NCBI RefSeq assembly: GCF_022201045.2
Contig: NC_068556.1
Coordinates: 19,697,501-19,761,500 of the forward strand
Reading direction: 5' to 3'
DNA: 64,000 nucleotides
From: Citrus sinensis
Taxonomy: Eukaryota > Streptophyta > Magnoliopsida > Sapindales > Rutaceae
Shown: positions 1 to 11,282 of the stretch, piece by piece
Position numbering within the stretch: position 1 is the stretch's first letter
Layout of the letters: each line of letters begins with the position of its first letter
Notes under the pieces: generated by a model
Told to the model about the DNA's origin: nothing
What the model saw: only the letters and a program-made list of their open reading frames with translations
The model's database searches: none
Made by a program: the position numbers and the translations under genes

Positions 1-960
1 AAAGAAAATCCCAATAGAATGAGAAATATATATTTACAACAGCAAGGCGAAAACGAAGCCACCAACCCGCGCCGCTAATCCCGCTGATATACAGATAACA
101 GCAGGCGGTGAAGCAATAAGCCGAGCAACGAACAAAGAAAAAGGAAAAGGAAAAAAAAAAAAAACTTTAGCTTTTGTTAGTAACTCCTTCGGCTATCTCT
201 CTGTTATATGTAGCTTAACGGTAAAACAAAAAAAAAATAAAATAACTGGTTTTTATTTTATTTTTAATTAGATTTTGTGCAGTTATGTTGTAAGAACTAA
301 GAACTAAGAAGACGAAGAAGAAGAAGAAGAAGAAGAAGCGAAAGCGAAGAAGCAAAGGAAGCAAAGGAAGCAAAATAATAATATTTATTATATAAAGAGA
401 GGTTTTGCGGACAGCGCCGTTGTTTTTAGTAATAGGGAGAGAGAAAGCGAGGAGGGAAGGTGAAAGAAAAGGAAGGGGTGGAAGGTGGGCCCCCACAGCT
501 CCTTACATGAAGAGAACTTAGACGCCCTTTTGAATCAAACGTCCTCGTCATACCCAAATTTTATTTTGTTTTATTTATTTATTTATTTTTTCTTTTACTT
601 AGACGTATTCTGATTTCTTGCTCTTTTTTTCTTCAATCCTTTTCCTTGTTTTTTCCTATTTATTTTATTTATGTCTTCAATTCCAGTCTTTATTATTATT
701 TTTTTTTACCGTTCATTATTACTGTTATTATTATTATTTATTACCATAAATCCACCTGCTGGCTGCCCCTGTCGCTCAAATCTTTATATTTAATTTCCAT
801 TATCGTCCAGTAGGAGTAAGTTACAGGATGCCACGTGGCAATTCGTGCGTTTCGTTTTCGATTTTCCGGTTTACGATTACGGGCGCCGAGCGCGTGGCGG
901 TACGGATGCAACAGTTATGCCATGTTGTTTGCGTGTGATTTTTAAGGTTCGTTTGGTTGT
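1..960. other. Left-edge non-coding region, promoter-like
   Basis: I see no credible gene here. The strand as given is purine-rich at about 300-480, including a GAA microsatellite near 310-338, so the complementary strand is CT-rich. CT-rich tracts are common in plant 5' leaders, so this may be the upstream region of a gene reading leftward off the window; that is inference. GC rises at 40-110 and 830-910, and a perfect G-box palindrome lies at 829-840. The 93-codon frame on the minus strand is made of simple sequence and is not credible. Confidence 0.4.
829..840. promoter_or_regulatory. G-box palindrome TGCCACGTGGCA
   Basis: A perfect 12-bp palindrome with CACGTG core and flanking GCC/GGC. 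Such G-boxes are bound by plant bZIP and bHLH factors. It sits in the most GC-rich part of the left edge. Which gene it would serve is unknown. Confidence 0.5.
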
Positions 961-3122
961 CGTATAGCATAGCTCAATATTGGATCCAATTTTCTTTTTT
1001 TATTTCTTTATAGGTAGTAATAATAATTATATATCACAAATATTCTATTTATACAAACTTATTGATTTATCATCATTTATAACATCATCTTTTCTTTTGA
1101 AATTTTTCTGTTTTCTCTCATCATCTAGTTTCATGTGGAAGGATAAAATTATGTTGAAAAATAAAATTTGTATGATAAACATTATATTTTTAGATTTTAG
1201 CCACACAAAATAGACTTTTAAAAGTTTTGGTCTCTAACTTTGACCGTTTGACATTTTACCCAATACAACGCGCGCACACTTTGGCCTCTGAAAGTTTTGA
1301 ACAATGACTTTTAGCCCCTCAAATTTTCATCTCATCCGTACTCATGTCACATTAATTTGTAAAAAGTTATTTTTGTATGAATTTATAAATTTGGTATTAG
1401 TTTATCTCCAATATTGCACTAGTAATACTTGTTTGACATGATTTTTTTTTTTTGAGAAATATCAAGTCATTTGTACTAAAAAAAAATTAGGTACATATTT
1501 TTTATTTATAAAGATAAAAGACAATAAAAAATTATTTAAAAATTTGATGCATTGAAATGTTCGCCTTTAAAATGAAGATGGATGAGCAGGCACTTGAGCC
1601 TGGAACTGATGAAATTCGGAGGAACTAAGTTTAGTTTTAATTCTAGTAGCCAATAAAACATACTAAAAAATCTTTGTTGTGTAAGCTAATCACTAGATTT
1701 TACAAGATTGTTTTTGAGATTTTTGTAATTTAAAAGAAATTGCAACTTTCAAACGATATAAATAATGTGATACTAACTATATTCTCTTTCTTGTACAGCT
1801 TTGTCGTTTTATTGTCATAAAAGAGAATTTTAGTTTAAACAAATAAGTTTAGTTTTGTTCGTAGCACAAATAACTCCAATTTTGTTCATACTGTGAGAAT
1901 ATAATGCTTAACATAATACAGAACTCAAAATATAATTTGACAAAATTAACTATGGGAAAAAGTGTGACGTGTAACTATTTCAAATATATGTACTTTTTTA
2001 CTATAATTATTATCCATTTTCAATTTCTTCAATGGTAAACTAATACCAATTTTCCAAATCTGTAAACTTAAAATTTAAAATTTATTAAGATCTTGAATTA
2101 TCTTTTTTTTTCTTTTATTCAATTGGTGTGGTTTGTTCTTTTTTTTATTAAGTATGATTAATTATAAATAATTTTATGAATTAGTTTTTTTAGTAATATT
2201 ATATTTTATTCTTGAATTGAGAATTCAAAAATTGGAAAATAAAAATTATGGAAAATCCTCCACCCATACAAGAGAACTAGAACAAAGGAGAACAAATTTA
2301 GCTAATCATATGCTGCCCAGTTACAATTCCTTGAGATATGATCAACCAAAAAATCTCACCTTAGTATGAGTAATAATTGAATGTTATAGATAATCCAAAA
2401 CAACTCCGTACGAGCAATTTGGTGTCTAAAATTAACTAAATGAATTTATGAATTAGTTAAACTTGCCACCATTTTAAAAATAAAAAATCTTCAAATATAA
2501 AATAGTTTGAAAAGATCTTAAAAAATTACTTTAATTGTACTTTAAGATATTGCTTTAAACAAAAAGAGGTTAAAACTGATGTCAAGTAAGGCGGTTTAAA
2601 CTTCAAAATGAAGAGTATTATGCCCGCGCGTTCAGAGGTGGTGGATCGTGACTTGGCCGTACAGTTAAGAGAGAATAATTAAGTGCAACTCAACTATTAA
2701 TGTAGTTTTTTGTGTTTGGAATCACCACCGTCATCAAATACCTTGATGCTGATGTACGCAACTTGATAGCAACGATGAGAAAGGAAAGTCCCCATTTTCG
2801 TAAATCTCTCAATCATAACTTCAAAAAACTGATTATACATATTAAGTATAAAATTAATTACTAAATCTGATTTTAAAAAGTTTCTCATTTCTTATTTTTT
2901 AAAATCTATTGCAGTACTTTCTAAAATTATTTACTAAACACTAAAATTATTATTTTTAAAAATGATTTCAAACGAGCTCTTGATATAATACAACTATAAA
3001 ATTAAATTAAATTTCATGTAAATTGTTAATATAGGTTGTATTTAGGTTACGTGTGCGTATTTATAACTGTAAATGACGTATAATGATTTCTTTTTACATT
3101 CTCATTTAATAACCATTGATCA
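961..3122. other. AT-rich intergenic DNA
   Basis: Long A/T runs and no frame with recognisable protein similarity. Short frames at 980-1213 and 2697-2888 show no domain and have low-complexity composition. I see no structured element apart from the MITE that follows. Confidence 0.6.
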
Positions 3123-3123
3123 G

Positions 3124-3264
3124 GGTTCAGTTACGGTGCAACTGTAGTACGGTATCACAGTTACATCCAATCATTGGATGCACTTGAATGAGTGAGATCC
3201 ACTGGCATCCAACGGCTGGATACAACTGTGGCACGGTACCACAGTTGTACCACAGGTTTTCTCC
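3124..3264. mobile_element. Mutator-like MITE, copy 1
   Basis: A 141-bp palindromic element. The left end reads GGTTCAGTTACGGTGCAAC, and the right end read in reverse begins GGAGAAAACCTGTGG. Each terminus contains a smaller palindrome around a GTAC/GTACC core, and the centre carries CATCCAACGGCTGG. The flanks are ATTGATCAG at 3115-3123 and ATTGATCAT at 3265-3273, an 8-of-9 match that fits a 9-bp Mutator-type TSD with one later change. It is related in sequence and layout to the element at 18068-18218 and has no coding capacity. Confidence 0.78.
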
Positions 3265-3273
3265 ATTGATCAT

Positions 3274-4245
3274 AACTAAGAATGTATCTAGAATTTAGTT
3301 CATTGGCGATAAAACTATAGTAAAAATTAATAATTTATATAATCGACCCAATATCAAATTTTTTTATTATAAAATTCATCTTCAATTAAACAAAATTTTT
3401 AAAAAATTAAAATGAAAATGAAAGAATTTTTTATTAAACAGGATTAATTATGCACGCTAGCTTGTATGTGAATCCATCCCTGACCGGAGCCTTGTATTTT
3501 ACGGATGTACCCCGACTTTCCCGTAGTCGATTTTCCAATCCTATGTAATAAATATGAACATTTTCCTCTGTTCTTTTTGGACTTGAGGAACAAGTTTTAG
3601 CTATCTTTCGTTTGACATGACAGCAATTAATTAATTAATTAGTTAATTAATCAATCAAATTTATGCTCCAAATATTCAACGACCAAGTGGACTCAACTTG
3701 TTTACATTCAATGTCCATATTCATGGAATCACAGTTTCCAGGAAAAATGAAAAAGACAAAAACGGAAAGAGCCATATTCATCTTCTGGATTGCGCAATAA
3801 TATGTTTCATTATTACATTGGAATTTCATTTTCACCAATTAGCCCAAAAAAAAAAATCGCCAAATCAACGGACGCGAAATCGCCTACTTTCCACACAATC
3901 AACGGCCAAGATTGGCGTAAATTCCGAAGACGAAACTTCGGAGAGTACTCGGTTTCACTGTTTCAGAGCCATCCTCCCTGCCTCTTTCCGGACAACAAAC
4001 GCACGTGATCACCGACCCCAGGTGCAGTATACGGCTATACGCGCTTAATCTGACACGCCAGCCGGCAAGGAGCAGCTCGCCAGCTCGTGCCTTGTGGGAT
4101 TCTAAAATTTCTTACTGTCGTTTGATCTTATTTTGTCTGCGTTTTAAAAAAGGGTGACCCGCACGAGAAGTAGGCGGTGGTCCATAGTCGAACCTATTTC
4201 AGCGGCCCGCCCGCGACGTTATGCTAATATTGGAAATTGCTGCCT
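3274..4245. other. Intergenic DNA, GC-rich near the MULE insertion
   Basis: AT-rich up to about 3860, then a GC-richer block at 3870-4245 with several CG-containing motifs. The overlapping frames at 3698-4048 have no recognisable domain. The composition resembles a promoter or first-exon region that the MULE landed beside, but no gene can be named on either side of the insertion. Confidence 0.4.
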
Positions 4246-4254
4246 TGGAGGCAG
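4246..4254. repeat. Left target-site duplication of the MULE
   Basis: TGGAGGCAG, repeated exactly at 16463-16471. Nine base pairs is the diagnostic duplication length for Mutator-superfamily insertion. The pre-insertion site would have been an imperfect palindrome with arms GCTGCCT and AGGCAGC around TGG. Confidence 0.93.
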
Positions 4255-4302
4255 GGACATGGCTATGATACAGGGACTCAAAGTCCCTGTATCATAGAGG
4301 GG
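4255..4302 (+). repeat. Left terminal inverted repeat with internal hairpin
   Basis: About 48 bp, matching the reverse complement of 16416-16462 at roughly three quarters of positions. It contains a perfect 15-bp stem: TATGATACAGGGACT at 4264-4278 pairs with 4282-4296 around a 3-nt loop. The right copy keeps a weaker version of the same stem. Confidence 0.88.
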
Positions 4303-4396
4303 GTCAATTTATTGACCCCTTTGTTGTTTGGCTGCCATCTGGCAGCCAAACAACTTTTTTGACTGGCAGCAACCGGTATTACAGCCGGTTGCTGCC
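4301..4396. repeat. Three perfect subterminal hairpins
   Basis: Three consecutive perfect inverted repeats lie just inside the left end. GGGTCAAT (4301-4308) pairs with 4311-4318. TTGTTTGGCTGCC (4324-4336) pairs with 4341-4353. GGCAGCAACCGG (4365-4376) pairs with 4385-4396. The right end has one analogous 13-bp hairpin at 16372-16406. Subterminal structure is where MULE transposases are thought to bind; a binding role here is inference. Confidence 0.85.
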
Positions 4397-4589
4397 ATTA
4401 ATATGTTTTTTTTATTTAAATAAATTAAAAAAAAAAATATTTAAAACGAATAATATTTAAAAAATAATAATAATAACAAGTAAAAAATGATAAGTAAAGT
4501 AAAAATGAAAAAAAATATTTTTTATTATAAATATTTTTAAAAATAAAATAAAATGTGTGTTAATAAAAAGACAAAAATTTTATTCATTT
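4397..4589. other. AT-rich spacer inside MULE
   Basis: Almost pure A/T sequence between the left hairpins and the satellite array. No feature was recognised. Confidence 0.6.
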
Positions 4590-6615
4590 TCTATGAAATT
4601 TATCTCATGTTTAACATTCTAAGTTTCATATTTTATGTTTTATGTTTCATGTACTGATTTTTCAAATACCCCAAAAATTTTTTTTTTGCACCCGTTTCAT
4701 GTTTACGTTCTATGTTTCATGTTTGATGTTCTATTTTTCATGTTTTATGTTTCATGTTCACTGTTACGGAGGGACTCATATTTTATGTTCGTTGTTGCAT
4801 ATTTTAAGTGATATGTTTCATGTTGGTTGTGCAATGTTTCATGTACTGATTTTTCAAAATACCCCGGAATTTTTTTTTTTGCACCCGTTTCATGTTTACG
4901 TTCTTGTTTCATGTTTGATGTTCTATGTTTCATGTTTTATGTTTCATGTTCACTGTTACGGAGGGACTCATATTTTATGTTCGTTGTTGCATATTTTAAG
5001 TGATATGTTTCATGTTGGTTGTGCAATGTTTCATGTACTGATTTTTCAAAATACCCCGAAATTTTTTTTTTTGCACCCGTTTCATGTTTACGTTCTTTGT
5101 TTCATGTTTAATGTTCTATGTTTCATGTTTTATGTTTCATGTTCACTGTTACGGAGGGACTCATATTTTATGTTCGTTGTTGCATATTTTAAGTGATATG
5201 TTTCATGTTGGTTGTGCAATGTTTCATGTACTGATTTTTCAAAATACCCCGGAATTTTTTTTTTTGCACCCGTTTCATGTTTACGTTCTATGTTTCATGT
5301 TTGATGTTCTATGTTTCATGTTTTATGTTTCATGTTCACTGTTACGGAGGGACTCATATTTTATGTTCGTTGTTGCATATTTTAAGTGATATGTTTCATG
5401 TTGGTTGTGCAATGTTTCATGTACTGATTTTTCAAAATACCCCGGAATTTTTTTTTTTTGCACCCGTTTCATGTTTACGTTCTTTGTTTCATGTTTGATG
5501 TTCTATGTTTCATGTTTTATGTTTCATGTTCACTGTTACGGAGGGACTCATATTTTATGTTCGTTGTTGCATATTTTAAGTGATATGTTTCATGTTGGTT
5601 GTGCAATGTTTCATGTACTGATTTTTCAAAATACCCCAGAATTTTTTTTTTTGCACCCGTTTCATGTTTACGTTCTATGTTTCATGTTTGATGTTCTATG
5701 TTTCATGTTTTATGTTTCATGTTCACTGTTACGGAGGGACTCATATTTTATGTTCGTTGTTGCATATTTTAAGTGATATGTTTCATGTTGGTTGTGCAAT
5801 GTTTCATGTACTGATTTTTCAAAATACCCCGGAATTTTTTTTTTTGCACCCGTTTCATGTTTACGTTCTATGTTTCATGTTTGATGTTCTATGTTTCATG
5901 TTTGATATTCTATGTTTCATGTTTTATGTTTCATGTTCACTGTTACGGAGGGACTCATATTTTATGTTCGTTGTTGCATATTTTAAGTGATATGTTTCAT
6001 GTTGGTTGTGCAATGTTTCATGTACTGATTTTTCAAAATACCCCGGAATTTTTTTTTTTTGCACCCGTTTCATGTTTACGTTCTATGTTTCATGTTTGAT
6101 GTTCTATGTTTCATGTTCACTGTTACAGAGGGACTCATATTTTATGTTCGTTGTTGCATATTTTAAGTGATATGTTTCATGTTGGTTGTGCAATGTTTCA
6201 TGTACTGATTTTTCAAAATACCCCGGAATTTTTTTTTTTGCACCCGTTTCATGTTTACGTTCTTTGTTTCATGTTTGATGTTCTATGTTTCATGTTTTAT
6301 GTTTCATGTTCACTGTTACGGAGGGACTCATATTTTATGTTCGTTGTTGCATATTTTAAGTGATATGTTTCATGTTGGTTGTGCAATGTTTCATGTACTG
6401 ATTTTTCAAAATACCCCGGAATTTTTTTTTTTTGCACCCGTTTCATGTTTACGTTCTATGTTTCATGTTTGATGTTCTATGTTTCATGTTTTACGTTGTA
6501 TGTTCACTGTTATTGAGGTACTCATATTTTATGTTTGCTGTTGCATAATTTAAGTAAGATGTTTCGTGTTTGTTGTTTAATGTTCCATGTACGTATTTTC
6601 GAAATGTATTAATTT
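4590..6615 (+). repeat. 193-bp tandem satellite inside the MULE
   Basis: About ten tandem copies of a unit of roughly 193 bp. The motif GCACCCGTTTCATG recurs at 4688, 4881, 5073, 5266, 5460, 5653, 5846, 6061, 6240 and 6434. Spacing is 192-194 except 215 and 179, where one unit gains and the next loses copies of an internal subrepeat containing CTATGTTTCATG. Inner units are nearly identical, while both edge units are degenerate, the pattern expected from unequal exchange. Open frames that run through the array (rich in Phe, His, Cys, Val) are by-products of a stop-poor repeat, not genes. Confidence 0.95.
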
Positions 6616-6709
6616 TTTGCACCTACTCTATAGTATATTTATTGTTGCATTTATAACTCACTAACTATTGAACCAATTAATGGCATTGTTCATTCCTTCA
6701 TAAATATAC

Positions 6710-6742
<33 letters not shown>

Positions 6743-6864
6743 TCCATTTTAAATGCCACCTACCTACCATAACTCACTCACCTTAGATCAACATTTTCTT
6801 TCGCCTGCATAGCTACTACAGGTGCAAATTTCAGCCATTGCAAAATCTCAGTGTTGTTTCTCAA
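6616..6864 (+). promoter_or_regulatory. Probable transposase promoter and 5' leader
   Basis: Between the satellite and the transposase. A (TA)n run lies at about 6716-6740. The sequence before 6865 ends TTTCTCAA and abuts a consensus donor GTAAGT, implying a non-coding first exon. The transcription start was not identified. Confidence 0.45.
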
Positions 6865-7055
6865 GTAAGTGTTTATGACTTAAATATTTTTTTTATCTCA
6901 ATTTTATTTTTATTTTTTAATATATGAATTACATTAAACTGATGTTGGATGAATGTGGATTGATTTTTACAAATATACCCATTGTCATTGTATTTTGATC
7001 ACTGTATTTTATTTGTTTTGTTAAATTTCGTGCTATTACCTTTCAAGATTTACAG
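6865..7055 (+). other. Predicted 5'-UTR intron of the transposase gene
   Basis: Donor GTAAGT at 6865-6870; acceptor AAGATTTACAG ending at 7055, directly before the ATG at 7056. The 191-bp T-rich interval is typical of plant introns. Predicted by eye. Confidence 0.55.
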
Positions 7056-9511
7056 ATGAGTAAATCCTCTGATAATCTTAAGTTACCTTGGACCAATGTA
7101 CTTGGAGCTCAGTTTGATTCAGTAGAAGATGCAGATGCATGGTACATGAACTATTCAAGATTGGTTGGTTTTAGTGTTAGAAAAAATGAGCTTCGTCGTT
7201 CCAAGTCTGGACAAACTACGATCCGTCGGTGGGTTTGTAATTTGGAAGGATATAGGGCTGAAAAATATTTGGCAAATGATAATAGAGTGCGGGAACCAAG
7301 ACCAATAACGCGTACGGGTTGTAAAGCATCATTTCGAGTGAATTACGACAATTCTAGTGGCAAGTTTACTGTGACAGAATTTAAAACTGAGCACAATCAT
7401 CCGTTGACTTCTCCGAATGAAGTACATCTCCTTCGTTCACATCGACATGTTAGTGAAGGAGATCTTGCTCAAGCTAAGGCATTGAGGCATGTTGGCGTGA
7501 AGACATGCCAAGTTGTGGATTACATGGGTGATCAAGTTGGGGGTTCACATAATCTCAGGTTCAAGCGTAAGGATTTGCAAAATAGATTAGATGCAGATAG
7601 AAGTGCTGAAATTGGTGATACTGATTCCGTGGCAACTATAGCATATTTCACGGCAAAATCTGATAATGATCCTGGTCTATATCATGAGTACACATTAGAT
7701 GATGAAAATAGGTTAAGAAACTTGTTTTGGACCGACTACATGGCACGGTATGATTATGAATGCTTCGGTGATGTTTTGGCGTTTGATGCGACATACAAAA
7801 CTAATGCATATCAGAAACCACTTGTGACCCTTGTTGGCACTAACCATCATCGTAGGACTACAGTTTTTGGATTTGGCCTATTGGGCGATGAGACCGTTGA
7901 ATCATACACATGGTTACTCCAAACTTTTTTGTCTGCTATGGGTAATCGAAAGCCGAAGTCCGTGATTACTGATGGCGATAAAGCAATGGCAAAGGCTATT
8001 AAGACAGTTTTTTTTGGAGCTACTCACCGTCTTTGTTGCTGGCATTTAGAGAGAAATGCACAAGCAAATATTAAAAACGAAGACTTCACTCGTAAATTTC
8101 GTGATCTTATGTTGACAGGCATGAGTGCAGGTGAATTTGACCAGCGGTGGTTTGCTTTAGTTGATGAGTTTAAGCTACACGAACATGGTTGGGTTAAACA
8201 AATGTATGCAAAGCGACATAAATGGGCCGAAGCTTTTCTTAAAGGAACATTTTTTGCTGGTATGCGAAGCACTCAACGGTGTGAAAGTATTCATTGTTAT
8301 CTCAATCGTTTTCTACAGTACAGGTTAAAATTATATGAATTTGTGCTACAAATTGATCGCGCACTCCGCAACATTCGAACCACCGAAGTTCAAGATGAGT
8401 TTAAAACAAAATTTAGTACTCCTGTGTTGACCACACACTTACGCAGCCTAGAAAAGCATGCTACAAATGTTTTCCCAATTAGCGTATTTCATTGGATTAG
8501 GGAAGAAATTCGTCAAGAAGCCACTTTGATTCAGTTTGAAGCCTTGAACTGCACTGATACTAACTACTACACGCTGACACAATTTGGGAACGTAGACATA
8601 AAGTGGACAGTGGTATATAATAAACCCACTAACAAAATCGATTGCTCTTGTCAAATGATGGATTCTGCTGGAATCCCATGTCGACACATGTTTCATGTCA
8701 TGAAAGTGGAACAATTTAGAAACATCCCTGATAATATGATTCTTCATCGGTGGACAAAAAAGGCGAAGGATTATACATCGTGCAACTTAGCCCGATCACA
8801 AGTTGATAGTGAGATTTCCGATGTTGCTAGATTCAGTTCTTTGAGCACCGCAACTAACAAAATGTGTTTCTATGCGGCAAAAAACGAGCACTCATATAAA
8901 GAAGCTTTAGCTGCGATCAATCAATTGACATCAAAATTTCAAGAACTGTTTGGAGGACAGAGAACTTGCCATCAAAGTTCTGTATACGGTCCACAAACAA
9001 AATCCACGGTACTAGATCCAGTTGTGGTCAGGACAAAAGGTGGTGCGACAAGATTAAAAAAATCCCCTTCAAACAACAGGAAGTGTAGCGTTTGTACACA
9101 GCCTGGCCATACAGCAAGAAGATGTCCTATTGCCAGTAATAGCGCGAGGTATTTAATATGTTTTTATGTTTGTCTTTGACTGTTTGATCCATTTATGGTC
9201 TCAATATTAAGTGTTATTCACGATTGATTATTTGCAGGAGTAGCGAAGCCAATGCTGCTAACAACGACAGTTGGGGTACATCTATATTAGCTCGCTCGAG
9301 TGAACATTTTTCATTCTACAACAGTGAAGCCTCATATGAAATAGAAACTCAAAATGAATGTGGGAGTAGTTCTCAACCGTGCTCTGAATCCACAGATCAC
9401 TTGTGGAATAATTCATCAATGCCACCATCGATGGGAAGTAATACCTTCACATTTCTTCCATATCCCACCATGCACTCTGATATGTGGCCTGGAGACAATT
9501 CTTTTCACTAA
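7056..9511 (+). CDS. MULE transposase, FAR1/FRS-related, two exons
   Basis: Predicted DDE transposase of the enclosing MULE. Exon 1 is 7056-9148 and exon 2 is 9238-9511, joined through AG|GTATTT and TTTGCAG, giving 788 residues in one frame. The N-terminal FAR1 DNA-binding region (about 20-118) ends in a C...C...HNH zinc ligand set with the HNH near residue 115. The MULE catalytic core follows, with likely acidic residues D244 (LAFDAT), D306 (VITDGD) and E410 (RCES), and the conserved CCWH at 327-330. A SWIM zinc finger uses C530, C532, C542 and H544. A CCHC zinc knuckle uses C677, C680, H685 and C690. The C-terminal exon is Ser/Asn-rich. All expected motifs are present and no stop interrupts it, so it could be functional. 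The same architecture occurs in domesticated FAR1-RELATED SEQUENCE factors, but location inside TIRs and a TSD identifies it as transposase. Confidence 0.93.
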
Positions 9512-9700
9512 TTGGAAAGCATGTAATGTATCTAATTGAAGCTTTTCACTATTCGAAAGACATGTATTTAATTGAAGTTTTTTTGAACCATGTATTTAAT
9601 TGTAATGGCAAAATATTTTCCAAAGATAAATCGGTATACCGCTTGTAATCACATGTTTGCTGTTTATCGTATAGATTTATCAAACCGGATAGCCAGTATC
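9512..9700. other. Transposase 3' region
   Basis: AT-rich sequence after the transposase stop and before the palindrome array, probably the 3' UTR. Near-duplicate short segments occur (TGTATTTAATTGAAG-like at 9562-9577 and 9590-9601). No other feature was seen. Confidence 0.45.
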
Positions 9701-9701
9701 G

Positions 9702-10196
9702 AGCAAGAGAGCTACGGAACGAAACCGGCTAGTCGGTTGGTGCGAACCGGCAAGCCGAATTCGTGCAAGAGAGCTCTGGAACGAATCCGGCTAGCCGGTT
9801 GGAGAGAGCCGGCAGGGCGGATTCGTGCTAGAGCTCTCTGGCACGAATCCGGCCTGCCGGTTTCGGACAACCGGCATGCCGGTTCGTGCCAGAGCAGAAA
9901 GATTAAAATCACGAAACCGGCTTGCCGGTTGGCCGAAACCGGCAAGCTGGATTCGTTCCAGAGGCCTCTGGCACGAATCCGGCTTGCCGGTTGTGGCCAA
10001 CCCGCAAGCCGATTTCGTGAATTTTATCTCTCTACTCTGGCACGAAATCGGCATGCCGGTTGTCCAAAACCGGCAGGCCGGATTCGTGCCAGAGTGCTCT
10101 AGCACGAATCCGCCCTGCCGGCTCGCTCCAACCGGCTAGCCGGAATCGTTCCAGAGCTCTCTGGAACCAATCCGGCCTGCCGGTTTCGTGAATTTT
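9702..10196. repeat. Array of nested palindromic modules, left part
   Basis: About eight tandem modules of roughly 62 bp. A complete module reads CTCTGGCACGAATCCGG, CCTGCCGGTT, a short variable spacer, AACCGGCNTGCCGG, then ATTCGTGCCAGAG, so the whole module is an inverted repeat. Each half also contains the smaller palindrome CCGGCNNGCCGG. It is strikingly GC-rich for this AT-rich region and lies between two convergent genes. Frames open on both strands here are products of the symmetry. Function unknown; a hairpin-rich terminator or a leftover of repeated fold-back insertion are possible. Confidence 0.9.
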
Positions 10197-11282
10197 TGAA
10201 ATACAAGTAAGCAACCCAAGAGGGGGGGTGAATTGGGATTCTAAAAAATTGTTCAATATTAAAGAAAATCTTAATGCAATTATAACTCAAATTCAAAGCA
10301 ATAACAATTAAGATGATCACAATATAAAATGATAAGGGAAGAGAGATTCAAACTGTCGGACAGAAAACGGTTCGCCGTTAACCTTAAACGGTTAACCGTT
10401 TCGGTTGTCAAAGTTACCGTTGGGCCAGATTTTAAAATAAACGGTTTGCCGTTTACGATTGCCCTTTCGCCGTTAACTTCCAGAGACCTGCAAGATGAGC
10501 ATTTGTTATCCGCTTATACTAAACGGTTAAGGACTTGCATGAAGTAACGTTTCTGGATGTTATCGGGTAACCGTTTGAAATAAAAGGTTAGCCGTTTGTC
10601 TCCAGTAACCTGCAAAATGAACATCAGTTAATCCGTTTTCATTTAGCGGTTAAGGGATTGTATAAAGTGGCTTCTCTGGGTATTATCGGTTGACCGTTTA
10701 AAAATAAACGGTTTGCCGTTTGGCTCCAGTAACCTGCACAACAATTTAGCCTTATCAGTTTTCGTTTAATCAATGCCAGAGGAGGACAACCTTCAATTCT
10801 GGAAGTTATCGGTTAACCGTTAAAAAAATAAACGGTTCACCGTTAGTTTCCAGTAGCCTTCCCATCTTGGGTGTTTTCCGTTAAGCGTAAACGGTTAGAG
10901 CTTAGGCAATATGTTGCTCTCTGGTAATAATCGGTTAACCGTTTAAAATAAAACGGTTTACCGTTAACTTCCAGTAACCTCACCATCTATTGTATTTTCC
11001 GTTTTTCATAAACGGTTAGAGGTTTAGGAAAAGTGTTACTCTCTGCCTTTAATCGGTTAACCGTTTAAAATAAACGGTTCACCGTTAATGACCAGAATTG
11101 CAATCTTAAACAAGTTTTTGCAGAGAATTTCTTTCTAATTTGAAAATCCATCTTTTATGAAGAAATAAGGCAATGATTAAAAAGGGTTTTCGTTTATAAA
11201 GAAATAGCTCCAATATTTTTGTCAAAAACCATATAAAATTTGTTATCATCAAAATCAATATTATTAACATATTTATGTTAAC
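10197..11282. repeat. 1.1-kb block of 122-bp palindrome-bearing repeats, probable nested insertion
   Basis: This block interrupts the 62-bp palindrome array. Five units start near 10563, 10686, 10808, 10930 and 11050, each with TCGGTTAACCGTTT, a short A/T spacer, AACGGTTNRCCGTT and a CCAGTAACCTGCA-like tail; more degenerate copies lie at 10350-10560. AATTTT occurs at both edges (10191-10196 and 11283-11288), and the palindrome-array motif resumes right after it, which suggests insertion. No terminal repeats or protein were recognised, so the class is unknown. Confidence 0.75.

Noticed and set aside
4642..6472. Many overlapping plus-strand frames rich in Phe, His, Cys and Val
   Set aside because: They are translations of the 193-bp satellite, shift in register with each unit, and match no protein family.
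9590..10320. Overlapping frames on both strands over the palindrome array
   Set aside because: Both strands are open because the sequence is symmetric and GC-rich; the peptides are repeats of themselves with no domain.
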